Positions 24,000 to 35,660 of a stretch of 64,000 nt of DNA are shown in pieces. Both the position numbers and the translations under genes were made by a program. The stretch covers positions 101,953 through 165,952 of the forward strand of contig JASANG010003460.1 of NCBI GenBank assembly GCA_030248215.1. The letters run 5' to 3'. Under the pieces are notes generated by a model. It was given only the letters and a program-made list of their open reading frames with translations. It searched no databases and was not told the DNA's origin. Every line of letters begins with the position of its first letter. Within the stretch, counting starts at the first letter, position 1. The DNA comes from Enoplolaimus lenunculus (Eukaryota; Nematoda; Enoplea; Enoplida; Thoracostomopsidae).

Positions 24000-24205
24000 T
24001 TATAAGGTAGAGTTAAGGCGAGACAAATTTTAAACTAGTCACGCGTTAACCCTGCCCTAACACTTTTTTCTGTTAACCTTACCCTACCGCTTGTCACAAA
24101 GTGCTCTGTGACATGCTTTAGGGTAGCGCTAACAGAAATAAGTTTTATGGAAGGGCGAACACTTAACCAATTCATAATTTGTCCGGCGTTAGCCCTACCT
24201 TATAA
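24000..24205. mobile_element. MITE with TTATAAGGTAG inverted ends
   Basis: The left end TTATAAGGTAGAGTTAAGGC and the right end (complement TTATAAGGTAGGGCTAACGC) form a terminal inverted repeat of about 34 bp with a few mismatches, continuing through GACAAATT. The 206-bp body is a loose palindrome around GTCACAAAGTGCTCTGTGAC. TTATAA may be part of the target site. Confidence 0.75.
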
Positions 24206-24560
24206 CCCATTTATTTGCGGCTTGGTAAATGTAATATTGTGAACGCTTCATAAAAACATAAATGAAACATATATTGCCGTTGAATATTATTACCGACAAA
24301 CGCAGAACTACAGTTTGTGTGCAACTGAGTATTGTTTTTGATTAAACCTCTAAATCATTTTTAATACCTGAAACATTTGACACCGATGCCACTGGCAACC
24401 AAGATTTTTTCTTATCCTTGTTCATATAAAATTTGCAAGCCTTGTCCTACAGTGAACTCTGTTTATGAATTTCAACTATTGCAAATCAACGCGTCGTCTT
24501 CATTTGAATCGACATCGTCATGTTGTGACGACTAGCAATCACGTTATCCTTGAACGTTGC

Positions 24561-24951
24561 TATTACTTATCTTATCGCTTATAACAACCTGCATTTATAG
24601 TAATTAAATAACGTTTGAATGAGGTAGAAAACTTAGTGACCCAACACTTTCGGTTTAAGTTCTTTAAAACGTTACTAGAGTGAAGTAATTATTTGTAACC
24701 CATTTTAGCAAAAAATGAAACTTGTTCCAGACGGAAGCGTGAAAAGCAAACAAAAACTATTACTTATCTTATCATTTATAACAACCTGCATTTAAAGTAA
24801 TTAAATAACGTTTGAAGGTGGAAAACTTAGTGACTGAACACTTTCGGTTTAAGTTCTTTGAAATGTTAATAGAGTGAAGTAATTATTTGTAACCCATTTA
24901 AGCAAAAAAATGAAACTTGTTCCTGATTGAAGCATGAAAAGCAAACAAACC
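24561..24951. repeat. Tandem duplication, 197-bp unit, two copies
   Basis: Copy 1 (24561-24757) and copy 2 (24758-24951) share TATTACTTATCTTATC, ACAACCTGCATTTA, ACACTTTCGGTTTAAGTTCT and AGTGAAGTAATTATTTGTAA in the same order, with scattered substitutions and small indels. The divergence suggests an old event. No gene is associated. Confidence 0.85.
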
Positions 24952-26811
24952 GGTTAATCTTTTAGCGGACACCAGCGGTAATTAAACAAAATACACTGTT
25001 CTAAACAACATATGCCATATTTAACTTTTGAGCAGAAACATTACACGAAATCCATGCGTTACACATTCTCATACACATATGTATATATTTTAATATAACC
25101 AGCGTAACAAGCAGCCTCTGAAAGGGTCAGGGAGACGGGGTACGTACATCTCGATTGAATCAGACAACCTTAAGCACTAAGCAGTATTGGCTGCTTGGTT
25201 AGTATTATGGGTTTGTATTTTTCGTACCACTAAGCTGCATAAGTACTTATCTAAAACAGGTCATATTAAGATAAATTCTTTTTAATTTAGAAATTTTAAG
25301 CATCAAGCCGAAAGTGCGGTAGGGTTTAACCGAATATCCGGCAAAAATAGATTTACGTTTCCGTTAGAGAAATACCAGAAATTTGGTTAGTTTTATGCTT
25401 AAAATAGTTATAAACAACGGATATATTTTACAATTTTTATTACAGATACGCTGCAAGTGTTTGAAATGAATTAAAAAATACGAAGTTATTCCAAAATCTT
25501 AAAAATTTTGTTGCATATGCGATGTTTTCTTTGAAATTTTAGAAAGTCCAATAAATATTTGCAAGTCTCAATTCTGTTGACAGAACAATAAAACAGGTTT
25601 GAAACTTTTATACTTCAATATCCGTTTTTCGTTTCTGTTTCCGTTATTTTGACCACTATCCGTTACCGTTCGTCCTACCCTGAAATTGCAACAATACAAA
25701 ATTTCATAGTGTTTTGTTTGCTGTATTCTAAAATTTTAAAAAACAGCTTTGTGGTCCGATGCAGTGAAACGTATAAATTTCCAGCAAAAGTTATTCAACA
25801 TAAAAGATCAATTTCTTAGTTTTTTCCATAGATGGCGTGTGTATAGAACAGGGCGGTAACAGTAGCATAAGCATATTGCATATTCCTAACCTTAAGCCTA
25901 AGCCTGAGTAAAAAAATTAATGTAAAGCTTAAGCTTACTCCATTGCAGTCGAAAAGGAAAACGTTCCACTCCCGATCTCACATGGCTTTGCTAATATTAG
26001 AAAGTGAATTGCTAGACACTCATAAACTTGGAGCACAAAGCAGGTTGCACGCTCACTATTTACCATTAAGACATAATAATTCAGTTGATACTTACGGCAG
26101 ATATAGTTTTCGTTCATATTGAAAGTACCAGGCCTAATGTGAACACGTGCTGCATTAGAAAGCTATCAAAACTAAATTTTGCTCACTTAGGCAATAATGG
26201 TGTAAATCGCTAATACCTCCCACATAAGTCTCTCGTTGCTTCGTAGACTGGAACATAAATTAATATATACGTAGTCGTTTTAACCTTAACAAGATCTTTA
26301 AATTTTTTGTTTGATCTGAGTGATTTCAAATAAAAGTTCAACTTTTAAAAACTTGTCACTGCTTTCATACCGCAACTTTTGTATGAATTTTGCCTTTAGA
26401 ACTCTTCACACATATTGACAATGACGAGAGATGGAATCGAACCTGCACCTAGCCACAAAACTAACTTTACTGTTCACAAAATTTAATAATATCCCCCCTA
26501 ATTTTGCTTTAAATCCAATGCCGGCTAAGGGTAAATTAGCCGAGGCTCCAGCTTCTATTTTTCGCCTCCGGCTGTACGCTGCAGTGAAGTAAAAGTTTTC
26601 AAAAAAAGTTGTTCCAGATTGTCAAGTCTAAGCCGGCGTCGAACGTTAGACATAATCGAGGTTCGCAGTGAACTTACACACAAACCAATCGGTTAACCAA
26701 CTGTTCCACTACGGCTACCGCAGCAATTATATTTAACGAAATATTTTCTATTTATAACACGTCGTCTGCTATATACAACATTATGTTCGTTCATAAAGTG
26801 TGTACTGTATT
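24952..26811. other. Gene-free stretch
   Basis: There is no convincing exon. A degenerate AAGCCT block lies at 25890-25935. Near 26433-26443 a minus-strand B-box-like GGTTCGATTCC occurs without a well-placed A box, and near 26640-26718 a second weak pair of pol III-like motifs is seen; both may be SINE debris. Confidence 0.4.
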
Positions 26812-27237
26812 GACCCGAATAAGAGGGGGGACTAATATTTATTTGGCCTCTCCAGAGGGTACCACCCTTGTTATTCGGTTACGGACTGTTATTTATTTTA
26901 AGCCACGCTCCGCCACCCTTCATTACTGATATATATCCTGTACTGCAACTATCCGTTGAATAAAATGTTTGTTTGTGTTGTCTCATTAGCTTGAGCGATA
27001 ATGCAAGGTTATACGTTGGAATGTACTTTCAAAAGTTAAGTACGCTTTAAAGTTTCGAAGTCAAATTATTTGGACCTGGAGTCATTTATCCGCTACAATT
27101 AGCGATAATTGACATTTATGGACTCTAATTAAAATTTAAGGACTCTATCCGATTACGGACTCTTATCAGGGATACCGACTCCTATTGATATGGACTCAAA
27201 ATGGGGACCCCCCTCTTATTTGGGTCAATACAGTACA
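26812..27237. mobile_element. MITE, GACCCGAATAAG family, copy 2 (best preserved)
   Basis: The ends GTACTGTATTGACCCGAATA and its near-perfect complement (CTTATTTGGGTCAATACAGTAC at the right, one mismatch) define a 426-bp element with about 23-bp inverted repeats. The body contains GGCCTCTCCAGAGGGTACC, CGCTCCGCCACCCTTCATTA, TTGAGCGATAATGCAAGG and a series of GACTC-containing phrases near the right end. It is flanked by TA. No transposase is encoded. Confidence 0.85.
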
Positions 27238-28676
27238 TAAGCGGAAGCAACAGTACATATGCAAAACCTCCTTTAAACACAGGATGCTCAAAACTAGAAG
27301 TGTGGTTTTCACTGGGGATCATTCGACTAAAAACTGGGGAGGCGTTTGCTGTGAAACGAAAATCTAAGCTTTAATTTTTTTCACAAAAATTCTGCAATTA
27401 TTTTCCGTTTTAAGTAACTATGACAAAAACCAAACAAATTGCTACATGACCGGATATTGAAGAAAAAAACGATTGCAAAATCTACACTCGAGAAATTTCA
27501 CATTTTAAAACAGACGGCCTCTAGGCAGTCTCACAAATACTACAGAAACTAGCAATTCTTTCTCTATAATGTGAAGAATAACACGACGCTGTGATGACGC
27601 ACGGTAACTGACGGTGCCGAAAGGTGATTTGCATTTTTTTAAAAAGTTCGGAATGATAGAAATAAGCTTAAAACAAGATAATGCTGCCGGGCTTGCTGCA
27701 ATTGGCAGATATGCTTCGAGCTTCGCTTTTCAAGCATATCGCGATGAGAGTTTCGCGATAGAACTTGTTCACTTAAACTTGACATTTGCTTTTTGTAAAC
27801 TATAATAAACGGAAAATCTTGCGATTTTGGCTAATTTGCAGACGTACGCTAATAAATAAAACACCTGATTACATACAGAGTTCGATACTACACATTTGCA
27901 TAACCCGTTGAGGTATCCCTATGTGTTCCGAGCATTCAAAAATACAATGCTAACCTAATAATATGAATGCATAAATCAGTTCACAAACTTGACTGATTTC
28001 TATAAATCATTACTTCCCAAAATAACTATTGTAAAAATACAGGCAACGAGAAACTAAATTTGGTCAATTGCACGAGGATACTTTTTAAAAACTACACAAT
28101 TCTGTTTTACTATATCAAAATAATTCCTAAATAGCTAAATGCTTTATGCAGGTTGCAACAAATAAGCAAATTTTGGTTTATCCGGTTTTCAACTTACCAA
28201 ATAATCAACTACATGTTTTCTTTTATGACACTTATCTTCGATCGAGTCTGGAGACAAGGCTCAGGTTAGCCATACCTAAGCGGATAAGCTAGGAAAAAGG
28301 AAATGAAAAGAAAATGCAATTTTTGTACCTTATAAAAATATTTGTGTTTCTGTTGTATGAGTCTTCGTTAGACACGCTTCACAGTTTATAGACTATACAG
28401 ATATTGTACATGTTGGCACGCTACATCGACCTATAATTTATTTGCGACAACCTGGTGTAAGTTTTACTTTTAAGAAAAAGTGAGTTCACATAGGTCAACT
28501 GGAGAGTGGTTAGCAACGTAGACAAAGACTTGGTTGCGAAAAGCCCGGTATTCCCACTGTAGAAAAACCATAGAGTCACAGGCGATATACATTTATTCCT
28601 ATATTTATTTCTAAGTTTTCTGGCACTGGATTAAAACTCTAGTGACGGCAGCATGCTTTGGGCTCCAATAAACCCA
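27238..28676. other. Gene-free stretch
   Basis: I see no gene. A small local palindrome-like patch at 27690-27770 (GCTTCGAGCTTCGCTTTTCAAGC, CGCGATGAGAGTTTCGCGAT) gives short chance frames. The rest is AT-rich sequence. Confidence 0.4.
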
Positions 28677-28827
28677 CACTGCAAAAAATGGTGAGTCAAA
28701 TTGACTCTCTCCGAAATAGGCTTTTCCTGCACTTTGACTCCGGCGGAGTCGAATTTTGACTCTGTTTGTATAGTCAGGAAAAGCCTATCTCGGAGAGAGT
28801 CAATTTGACTCATCATTTCTTGCAGCG
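28677..28827. mobile_element. CACTGC-type palindromic MITE, copy 2
   Basis: The element starts CACTGCAAAAAATGGTGAGT and ends ATTTCTTGCAGCG, with the same mirror-order interior (AGTCAAATTGACTCT, CCGAAATAGGCTTTTCCTG, GACTCCGGCGGAGTC) as the copy at 21395. It is about 150 bp, shorter by an internal deletion. Confidence 0.85.
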
Positions 28828-28985
28828 CAGAGAATGAAATTCTTGTGCATTGTCTAGTGCACAATTTATAAAACACAACTAATAGTGAAAGTTTGATTCT
28901 TTATTAAACTTAGCCAAAGTAGTTACGATTATGTTTTGCTTACACTTTGCACTCTTGGGAAACATCGATAAAACTCTGGTAATTT

Positions 28986-29414
28986 ATCAAGCGGAACAAA
29001 CCGGCTAAAAATTGTTGAACTATGTTACCATTATGGCAGTAACAGTACATTAAGCGTATTCGTGAGCCTAAGTCTAAGCCTAAACAGTCCAAGAAAGTAT
29101 AATTCTAAAGCCGAAACCTATAAGCAAAAAAGTAGTCTAGAATCTAAGCCTACTCGTTTACAGACCCACCATAATCCGGGACGGCCCCAAAAGTCACATG
29201 GGTCAGCTCTCTAAAACATAGAAGGTCTTTGAAACCAAAGTCATATAGAGGTAATATTATTATAAGTGTCAATTCGCAATTCCGATATTCTAAACAGTAA
29301 AGACTACATATCCCTAAAACCGGACGTGGTTTTCAGAAAACATTGTTTTCGAGCAAGCATCCTCATTATAGTGTCATTTTTTGAAAAGCTACAAATATTG
29401 AACAGTAATTGTAC
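28986..29414. repeat. Dispersed repeat of about 420 bp, copy B
   Basis: Same order of motifs as 23102-23522 (ATCAAGCGGAACAAACC, AAGCCT hexamers, CGGGACGGCCCC, GGTCTTTGAAACCAAAGTCA). It carries a few extra bases before GGTCTTTG and differs in the tail. Its start is about 160 bp after the CACTGC MITE. Confidence 0.8.
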
Positions 29415-30433
29415 CGCAAACAAGCCACAGGTGTTTCATCTTGTATTAAACGAACAGATATAAAAGTCGATTGATTCTAAATTTGCCGTAATGCGTAGGT
29501 ACAAAAATATCAGGTTCTCTCGAACAGAGTCCAAACGGTAGATAAAAATAATACAATTTAAGAAGTTTGACTGTGTTCCAGGAACGCATTTACAAATTTA
29601 AACCATATTTATTTCTTGTACAATTAAAAACAAAACAGTACTTCTACACCTATAAAATAACTTTTTGACAAACAAGCTTAAAAATACTTCAAAAGTTTTA
29701 TAAGCATTCAAGTCGATTTGTTCTTCTGAAAGTATAATACTTCGGTTTGCACAAGTGTTTTATGCGATATTAAAAACTATAAACATGTACGGCCCTGGAG
29801 GATTATATAAAAGAATTATAGCTAACGTGAGAACGAGAGATAAAAACACTCGAATATTCGGTTTTCCTGCGGACCGGCGGAGATTAGCTTATCGATTCAG
29901 CAGTGCCGAGATCAAGGTTCATGGTTAATCTAGTCTGCCGCATCTGGAGGGTCGTACAAAAAATATAAGACCGACCATTAAAAATACACACGTATATTCA
30001 GTTTTTGAATCATGAGGTGGCCGAGGTCGAAGCCAAATAGTCTGATTTCCGAAGAATGGAATGAAAAGCGGCTTATTTTGTAGATATTGACGAGCTGAAC
30101 TCTGTAGTATCAATTTCTTGGCTGCGTGATCAACTGTTCAAAAATTAAAGCCCTAGAAATTATAGTGCAAACACGCACAGATTTCAAGAGGGGTCTTTTC
30201 GGTTATAACCCCCATGCCCGCGTTTGGCCAAAAATGGTTCGACTGTGTAAATTTATACGTATTTGAGCTTCTCATTACCTCCCCTCAATTTCCCTCTTGG
30301 GACCCAAAAAAATTTTTTTGTCAAAAATGTGAGAAATTATATACCATTCTATGCAGCAGTTTGCGGAGCTGTAAGTGCAATGGTGTTATTTTTTTGCCAC
30401 CAGACGATTGCTTAATAACGAATTATGGCCAAA

Positions 30434-30484
30434 TAACTGATTTGGCGCAGACATAAATCGTTGGCAGCGCGCCAAATCAGTTAT
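30434..30484. other. 16-bp perfect hairpin inside the foldback element
   Basis: ATAACTGATTTGGCGC and GCGCCAAATCAGTTAT are exact complements separated by about 20 nt. The right arm overlaps the start of the 193-bp tandem duplication. Confidence 0.75.
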
Positions 30485-30866
30485 CTGACGATAACTTGTT
30501 ATCTGATTGGCAAAAATTTAACACCATGATGAAGGGTTCACACGTTATAACTGAGGCCGCCTGAAACACGTTTTGTCCCTATTACAATAGCGGGTAACAT
30601 TTTGTGTGCACGTTGATCCGCAATCAAATTCAAATAATTTGAATTGTCTGCTATATTGATGTGACATTCACTGTTATCTGACGATAACTTGTTATCTGAT
30701 TGGCAAAAATTTAACACCATGATGAAGGGTTCACACGTTATAACTGAGGCCGCCTGAAACACGTTTTGTCCCTATTACAATAGCGGGTAACATTTTGTGT
30801 GCACGTTGATCCGCAATCAAATTCAAATAATTTGAATTGTCTGCTATCCTGATGTGACATTCACTG
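30481..30866. repeat. Tandem duplication, 193-bp unit, two copies
   Basis: Copy 1 is 30481-30673 and copy 2 is 30674-30866. The only difference I found is CTATATTGATG versus CTATCCTGATG. Near-identity implies a recent duplication or homogenisation, inside a foldback element whose arms are clearly more diverged. Confidence 0.9.
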
Positions 30867-31562
30867 TTTGAAGTGCAACATCATATGATATTCCAAATAT
30901 TGTCCGCAAATGTCATAAGACATGTTTGAAAATGTCTGCAAAGTTGTAGTAAACTAGACTAAATGTCATGTAGAATGTCTATAATACTAAAATGTGAAAT
31001 ATGAATTATTCGTATTTAGGAATGTATTTTGGGAAAATTTCCGCCAGAAACAAAAACGTAGGAGTTAATTCAGCTTTGGAAATGATAATGCTACATTATG
31101 TAACTTTTTACTGTTTTATTAGTGTGCAAAAACTGTATTGGCCTGCACAATATCAAATTTGGAATATCATATGATATTCACATAAATGTCCCGCGGTATC
31201 ATATGACATATGGCTATTTTTATACGATGGTCGCATGAGATCCATGATTTGTATGTTAATATCATGTGATATTCACATTTTGTCGTATTACCCGCTATTT
31301 AGTTCGCAGTGTTTTATGTTGACGTCGGATATAACATAACACCGCATTAGACACAGCTATGCAAGCTGCATCGAATAGTATATAATTTCTGAAACATTTT
31401 GCCAAAATTTTTTGGTCCCAAGGGATGACCTTCGGGCATCAAAAATCGAATTTTTCAAAAGTACAAAGTTAGGCGTGGAATAATCAGAGGAGGTCTTTTT
31501 AAAAGCCAACAATTTTTAGGTAAACGCGGGCTGGAGGGGATAATGCAAAAGACCCTTCAAGA

Positions 31563-32149
31563 GAAAATATTTAACAGTCAATCATTCACTCTTTCGTATA
31601 CACGCTTTATACCAGGTTTATTTGTTGGACAAATTTTGTAGGTTGTTCGTTGTATATGTTTAATATAGTAAAATGTTACAGTTTAATGAACCATAACTTT
31701 TGACCCTTGAGGCATACAGCCCTAAAAATAGCAGTTTTGAACTCAGTATGTCAGGGTTATAAAATGAGTAATTTCCATTAAATTCCTAGGGAATCCATAT
31801 TTCATAACTTATCCTGGCCACCTTTTACTATATGTAGAAGTGTTGAGCTGCATACCTCTCAGAACTTTGGTGCAACATATTTCAAGAGTTGGTTTTTGCG
31901 AAAAAATTAAGTCGACCGGAGAAAACGGGTTTTTCGTTTTTCCTAAAAAACCGAAAAAGCGGAAAAATTTCAAACACGCACAAATACCTCATCCAATGCA
32001 AATACAGTAATGGACGCTAAATCTGTTGCCAAAATGCTAAGAGAATCACATGACTGTTTGACTAAGTATAGATCAAGATTTATCAACACATCTCAATCAT
32101 AGGGCACGTACAGGAAAAGTTTCAGAAGTTGATAAAATATCAAGTCAGC
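31563..32149. other. Gene-free stretch
   Basis: AT-rich sequence between the foldback element and the degenerate array of about 50-bp units. I see no exon or repeat structure. Confidence 0.4.
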
Positions 32150-33520
32150 AAGACAGATACAAACTTGTAGGTTGGAGTTTGAAGTAAACGTATACCGGTA
32201 GCTGTCCAACCTGTCCGTCCAACCTAACGCAAACATAGGCTTAAAGGATTCCGGTTGTTCCGGTCGCATGCAAAAACAGGCCAAAGCTATATCGTCCCTG
32301 TTGTCGCGGCGGACCCAGGAAAAATATGCTCGAAGCTGACCCGGATGTCGCGACCGACCCAGCGAAAACATTAACTCTAATCTATTCCAGCTGTCCCGAC
32401 TAAACACAGTAAAAACATAAGCGCAAAACTTTCAAAACGAATCCAGCAAAACATAGGCGCAAAACTGTCCTCAACAAATCACGTAAACATACTCCCAAAG
32501 CTGTCCACGGTGTCTGTCCAACAGAGCAGAAACATAGTCTTGGAGTTGTCCAGAGGGCTCCATTTCAACTAACCCAGCAAAAACATAGGTACTGAGCTAT
32601 CCAGATTGTCCCGACCAACCCAGCAAAACATAGGCTCGCACCTTTCTCAGCTGTCGCTACCGACCCAAGGCAAACGCAGGGCTAATGCTGTGCAAACTGG
32701 TCCGGCCGACTCATCGAAATCATAGTCCCGAAGGTATTCAGGCTGTCCCAACTGACCCATCGATAACATATGCTCGAAGCTATCTCGGCTTTCCCTACAG
32801 ACTCAGCGAAAGCATTAGCTCGATGTTGTGCAAAGGAACAAAGCAAAATATAGGCACGAAGCTGTTCTGAACAAACCAGCGTTAACATACAGTAGAAGCT
32901 ATACAGAAAGTCCAGGCCGATCCAACGGAAACACAGGCTCCAAGCTGTGCCAACGAACCCAGCAAAATATAGGCACAAAGCTGTCCAAAAACAGGCGTAA
33001 ACATACGCCCGAACCTGTCCACGATGTCTCGACGACCCAGAGAAAACATAGGCTCGAACCTTCACCAGATGTCCCGACCGACCCAGCGAAAGGGCATGTT
33101 GAAGCTGACCCAGCTGTCTCGACCGAGCCAGCGGAAACATGGGCCCAAAGCTAACCAGGGTGCCCAACTAACCCAGCGAAAACTTAGGTTCGGACCTATC
33201 CCGGCTGTCTTGAAGGTAGACACAAAGTTGTCCTGACCAAACCAGAGTAAACGTAGACCCGAAGCTCTACAAGCTGCTCCTGCGGACCCAGAAACATATA
33301 TCCTCGAACCGACCCCGGTGACAAGTGACCCAACGCAACCATAGGCTCGACGCTGGCCTCGTGACCGACCAGTCAAACATAAGCCGGAAGATGTCCAGGC
33401 TGTTTTTAACAAACCAGCGTAAACATAGCCCGAAGCGATCTGTACTGTCCCGGCCGACTCAGCGAAAATAAAGATCCAAAGCTGCCCCGGCTGTCGGGAT
33501 CGACCAGCTTATACATAGGC
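32150..33520. repeat. Degenerate tandem array, unit about 50 bp
   Basis: Phrases of the type CTGTCCCGACC-GACCCAGCGAAAACATA-GGCTCGAAG recur roughly every 50 bp with much divergence over about 1.37 kb. Because the unit is near 51 bp, pseudo-peptides such as RPTQRKH (plus) or FRWVGRD (minus) recur across several frames. Frame breaks and repeated frame switching argue against a gene. A tighter subarray lies at 33779-33985 and a fragment at 62737-62825. Confidence 0.85.
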
Positions 33521-33778
33521 TCGAAACGAATTCTAGCAGTCTGACAATGATCTCGATGTATGGGGAATTGTACATGTTTCATCGGCTTATAATTTACTAT
33601 TTGAACTAGGAAAAGCTAATAAAATAGACAATATACTTGGAACAATTTGTAACAACGAAATCATGGACCGACATCAGCTTAATGTAGTCTGCACTTTTCC
33701 ATCGATTTGAGAAGTATATACCACCTAAGGATAAATGGCATATACTTCGGTCGTGTACCAACCCTTATAGTCTTGGCT

Positions 33779-33985
33779 GACACAACAAAACATATGCTCG
33801 ACGCTGTGCCGGCTGTCGCGGCTAACCCAGCGAAAAAAAGGGTCAAAGCTGTACCGGCTGTACCGGCCAACCCAGCGAAAACAAAGGCTCAAAGCTGTAC
33901 CGGCTGTACCGGCCAACCCAGCGAAAACAAAGGCTCAAAACTGTACCGGATGTACCGGCCAAACCAGCGAAAACATTGGCCATAA
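33779..33985. repeat. Tandem array, unit about 46 bp, four copies
   Basis: The unit GCTGTACCGGCTGTACCGG plus CCAACCCAGCGAAAACAAAG is almost identical in the two middle copies and diverged at the edges. It is an offshoot of the older array at 32150-33520, with an internal CTGTACCGG doubling that is new here. Confidence 0.85.
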
Positions 33986-35135
33986 GCCGTTTACCATTCT
34001 AATTCGAACACATATGTTTGAACAAACGACGACTTTTTTTCCACACTTTTAAAACTTAAGCATAAGAAATTACTACTTTAGATTTTAAAATGTGGTTTGC
34101 ATTGGTAATTAAACATTGTCTAATTTTGGAAATTTATTTTAGATTTCAATTTTGGATCAATGGTAACCCTAAAATAGATTTAATTATTAAAATTATTGTT
34201 TTCGCCGTAAATCTAAAACCGTATCATGAAAACAAAAGGCCAAAACGGTTTTGAAAACTCCCACAACGACAAATTACTGTTCAGAATTAGTAGGAATTAG
34301 AACAGTGCCGTTAGTAGTACTTCGCGGACCTCCCGGCCAGGAGGGACCCAGGTTGATTTGTGGGCCAATTTTCGATGAACGCAAATTTATGTTTCTTTGC
34401 TATTATAATCGTGCCACAATGTGAAACGCAAATGTTTTGCGCATTGTATGAGACTGTACCGTTCATTTTATTTTCGGATTGCGTCCTTCTTTTATTACCA
34501 TCAAGTGCAGGGTTAGCCACATTGCAACAATTTTTAAGCGTATTTGAGCTTGTGCATGTATGGTTATTACAAAACCGTGCCATCATCAGGTTTTTAATTT
34601 GGGTTTCGCAATATCCTCAGCCCCCATGGAATTTTTTGGACCCCCTAGAAAGTTTTCAAACTTGCTTGTACCTGATTGATAACCCTTGAATGCCCCTCCT
34701 GAAAATTTTTTAGCCCCACCCCCCTAGCAATGTAAGTTGGCTATGGGTCTGACAGGTCGGCGATACACGATGCTCGTTTAGGATTCATTTATAGGGCGTG
34801 TGAGAATTTTTAGGCTATTCATATATACCTCAAAGTGTTTTCGTCTAGCCACTTGCCAGCAAGAAAATTTCAAATATAGCAAACTTATTATTTTTGATTT
34901 CCCAATTTTAAGTGGCTATACTTTTCAATCGTAAATACTTGGAACATTTTTTTCTTAGCATAAATAATTAGCAAACGTGAAAAGCATTTAACACTATGGC
35001 CAATTGAGAACTCTGGTTCATTTTCAGACGTTGTAGTCGATAATTTTATTTTTAGGCAAACGCAACTTAAATAAACGCATAACGAGGTTCTTGAAAACAA
35101 TTATTAAAAATCATTAATTTGTATGCTGATTTTAG
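33986..35135. other. Gene-free stretch with MITE fragment
   Basis: 34610-34751 matches the CGTAGCC MITE family (CAAACTTGCTTGTACC, CCCCTCCTGAAAATTTTTTA, GTAAGTTGGCTATGGG). The overlapping 109-codon plus frame at 34360 runs into this repeat and is not taken as a gene. Confidence 0.5.
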
Positions 35136-35427
35136 TCTGAATATATTTCAAGTTATTTGGTCTGTCCAGCATACGATTTAATCGGTTTGAAACAAAACGT
35201 TGACAGTTGTCTTGAACAGTCCTTAAATTTTTGTACAATTTCAAATATTAAAGCTATTTGCATCTCAATATATGGGGTAGACGCGTGGAACACACTTTTG
35301 CCATGTGACTATAATATTACGGTCAGCTCTTATTATTCCGACTTTTTCGTAAAAATAAATGAACATGTTGTTTCAGTGAAACGGAAACCAATTCGGCAAT
35401 TGAGTTATTGGTATGTTGCCGCAACAG
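35136..35427 (+). CDS. Orphan exon candidate, cysteine-containing, function unknown
   Basis: A 292-nt open segment lies between an acceptor-like TGATTTTAG (ends 35135) and a strong donor-like AACAG/GTGAGA (after 35427). It starts in phase 0 and ends in phase 1, encoding about 97 residues that begin SEYISSYLVCPAYDLIG and include five cysteines and one NxT site. The only start at its head is non-ATG, as expected for an internal exon. I recognise no domain and found no partner exons nearby. The frame continues to 35666, where it runs into a CACTGC MITE. It could be a true internal exon, a retained pseudo-exon, or chance. Confidence 0.35.
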
Positions 35428-35511
35428 GTGAGACAGCTGAATGTAGACGCGTCATTTTAGTCAACCCTAGCGAAACCATAGTAAACGTCGTAAGCATATG
35501 TTGCTTGAGTT

Positions 35512-35660
35512 CACTGCAAAAAATGGTGAGTCAAATTGACTCAGTCCGAAATAGGCTTGAGTCGACTTTGACTCTGGCGGAATCGCATTTGACTCAGTTT
35601 GTGTTGTGGCAAAAGGTCCATTTCGGAGAGAGTAAATTTGACTCACCATTTTTTGCAGTG
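35512..35660. mobile_element. CACTGC-type palindromic MITE, copy 3
   Basis: The ends are CACTGCAAAAAATGGTGAGT and ACTCACCATTTTTTGCAGTG, a perfect 20-bp inverted repeat. The right flank is TA. The interior matches the copies at 21395 and 28677 but is shorter and has substitutions in the CCGAAATAGGC core. Confidence 0.85.

Larger units (their letters stand above)
30184..31562. mobile_element. Foldback DNA element of about 1.38 kb with arms of about 190 bp
   Basis: The left arm (30184-30375) carries GGGGTCTTTTCGGTTATAAC, GCCCGCGTTTGG, CTTGGGACCCAAAAAAATTT and GAAATTATATACCATTCTAT. The complement of 31340-31562 carries AAGGGTCTTTTGCATTATCC, GCCCGCGTTTAC, CTTGGGACCAAAAAATTTTG and GAAATTATATACTATTCGAT in the same order. 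The interior holds a 193-bp tandem duplication and several ATCATATGATATTC palindromes. No transposase is visible. A shorter relative occurs at 61301-61605. Confidence 0.8.

Noticed and set aside
32682..33412. Several 61-161 codon frames on both strands with RPTQRKH or FRWVGRD repeats
   Set aside because: Degenerate tandem repeat of about 50 bp; the repeat peptide hops between frames and both strands are open.
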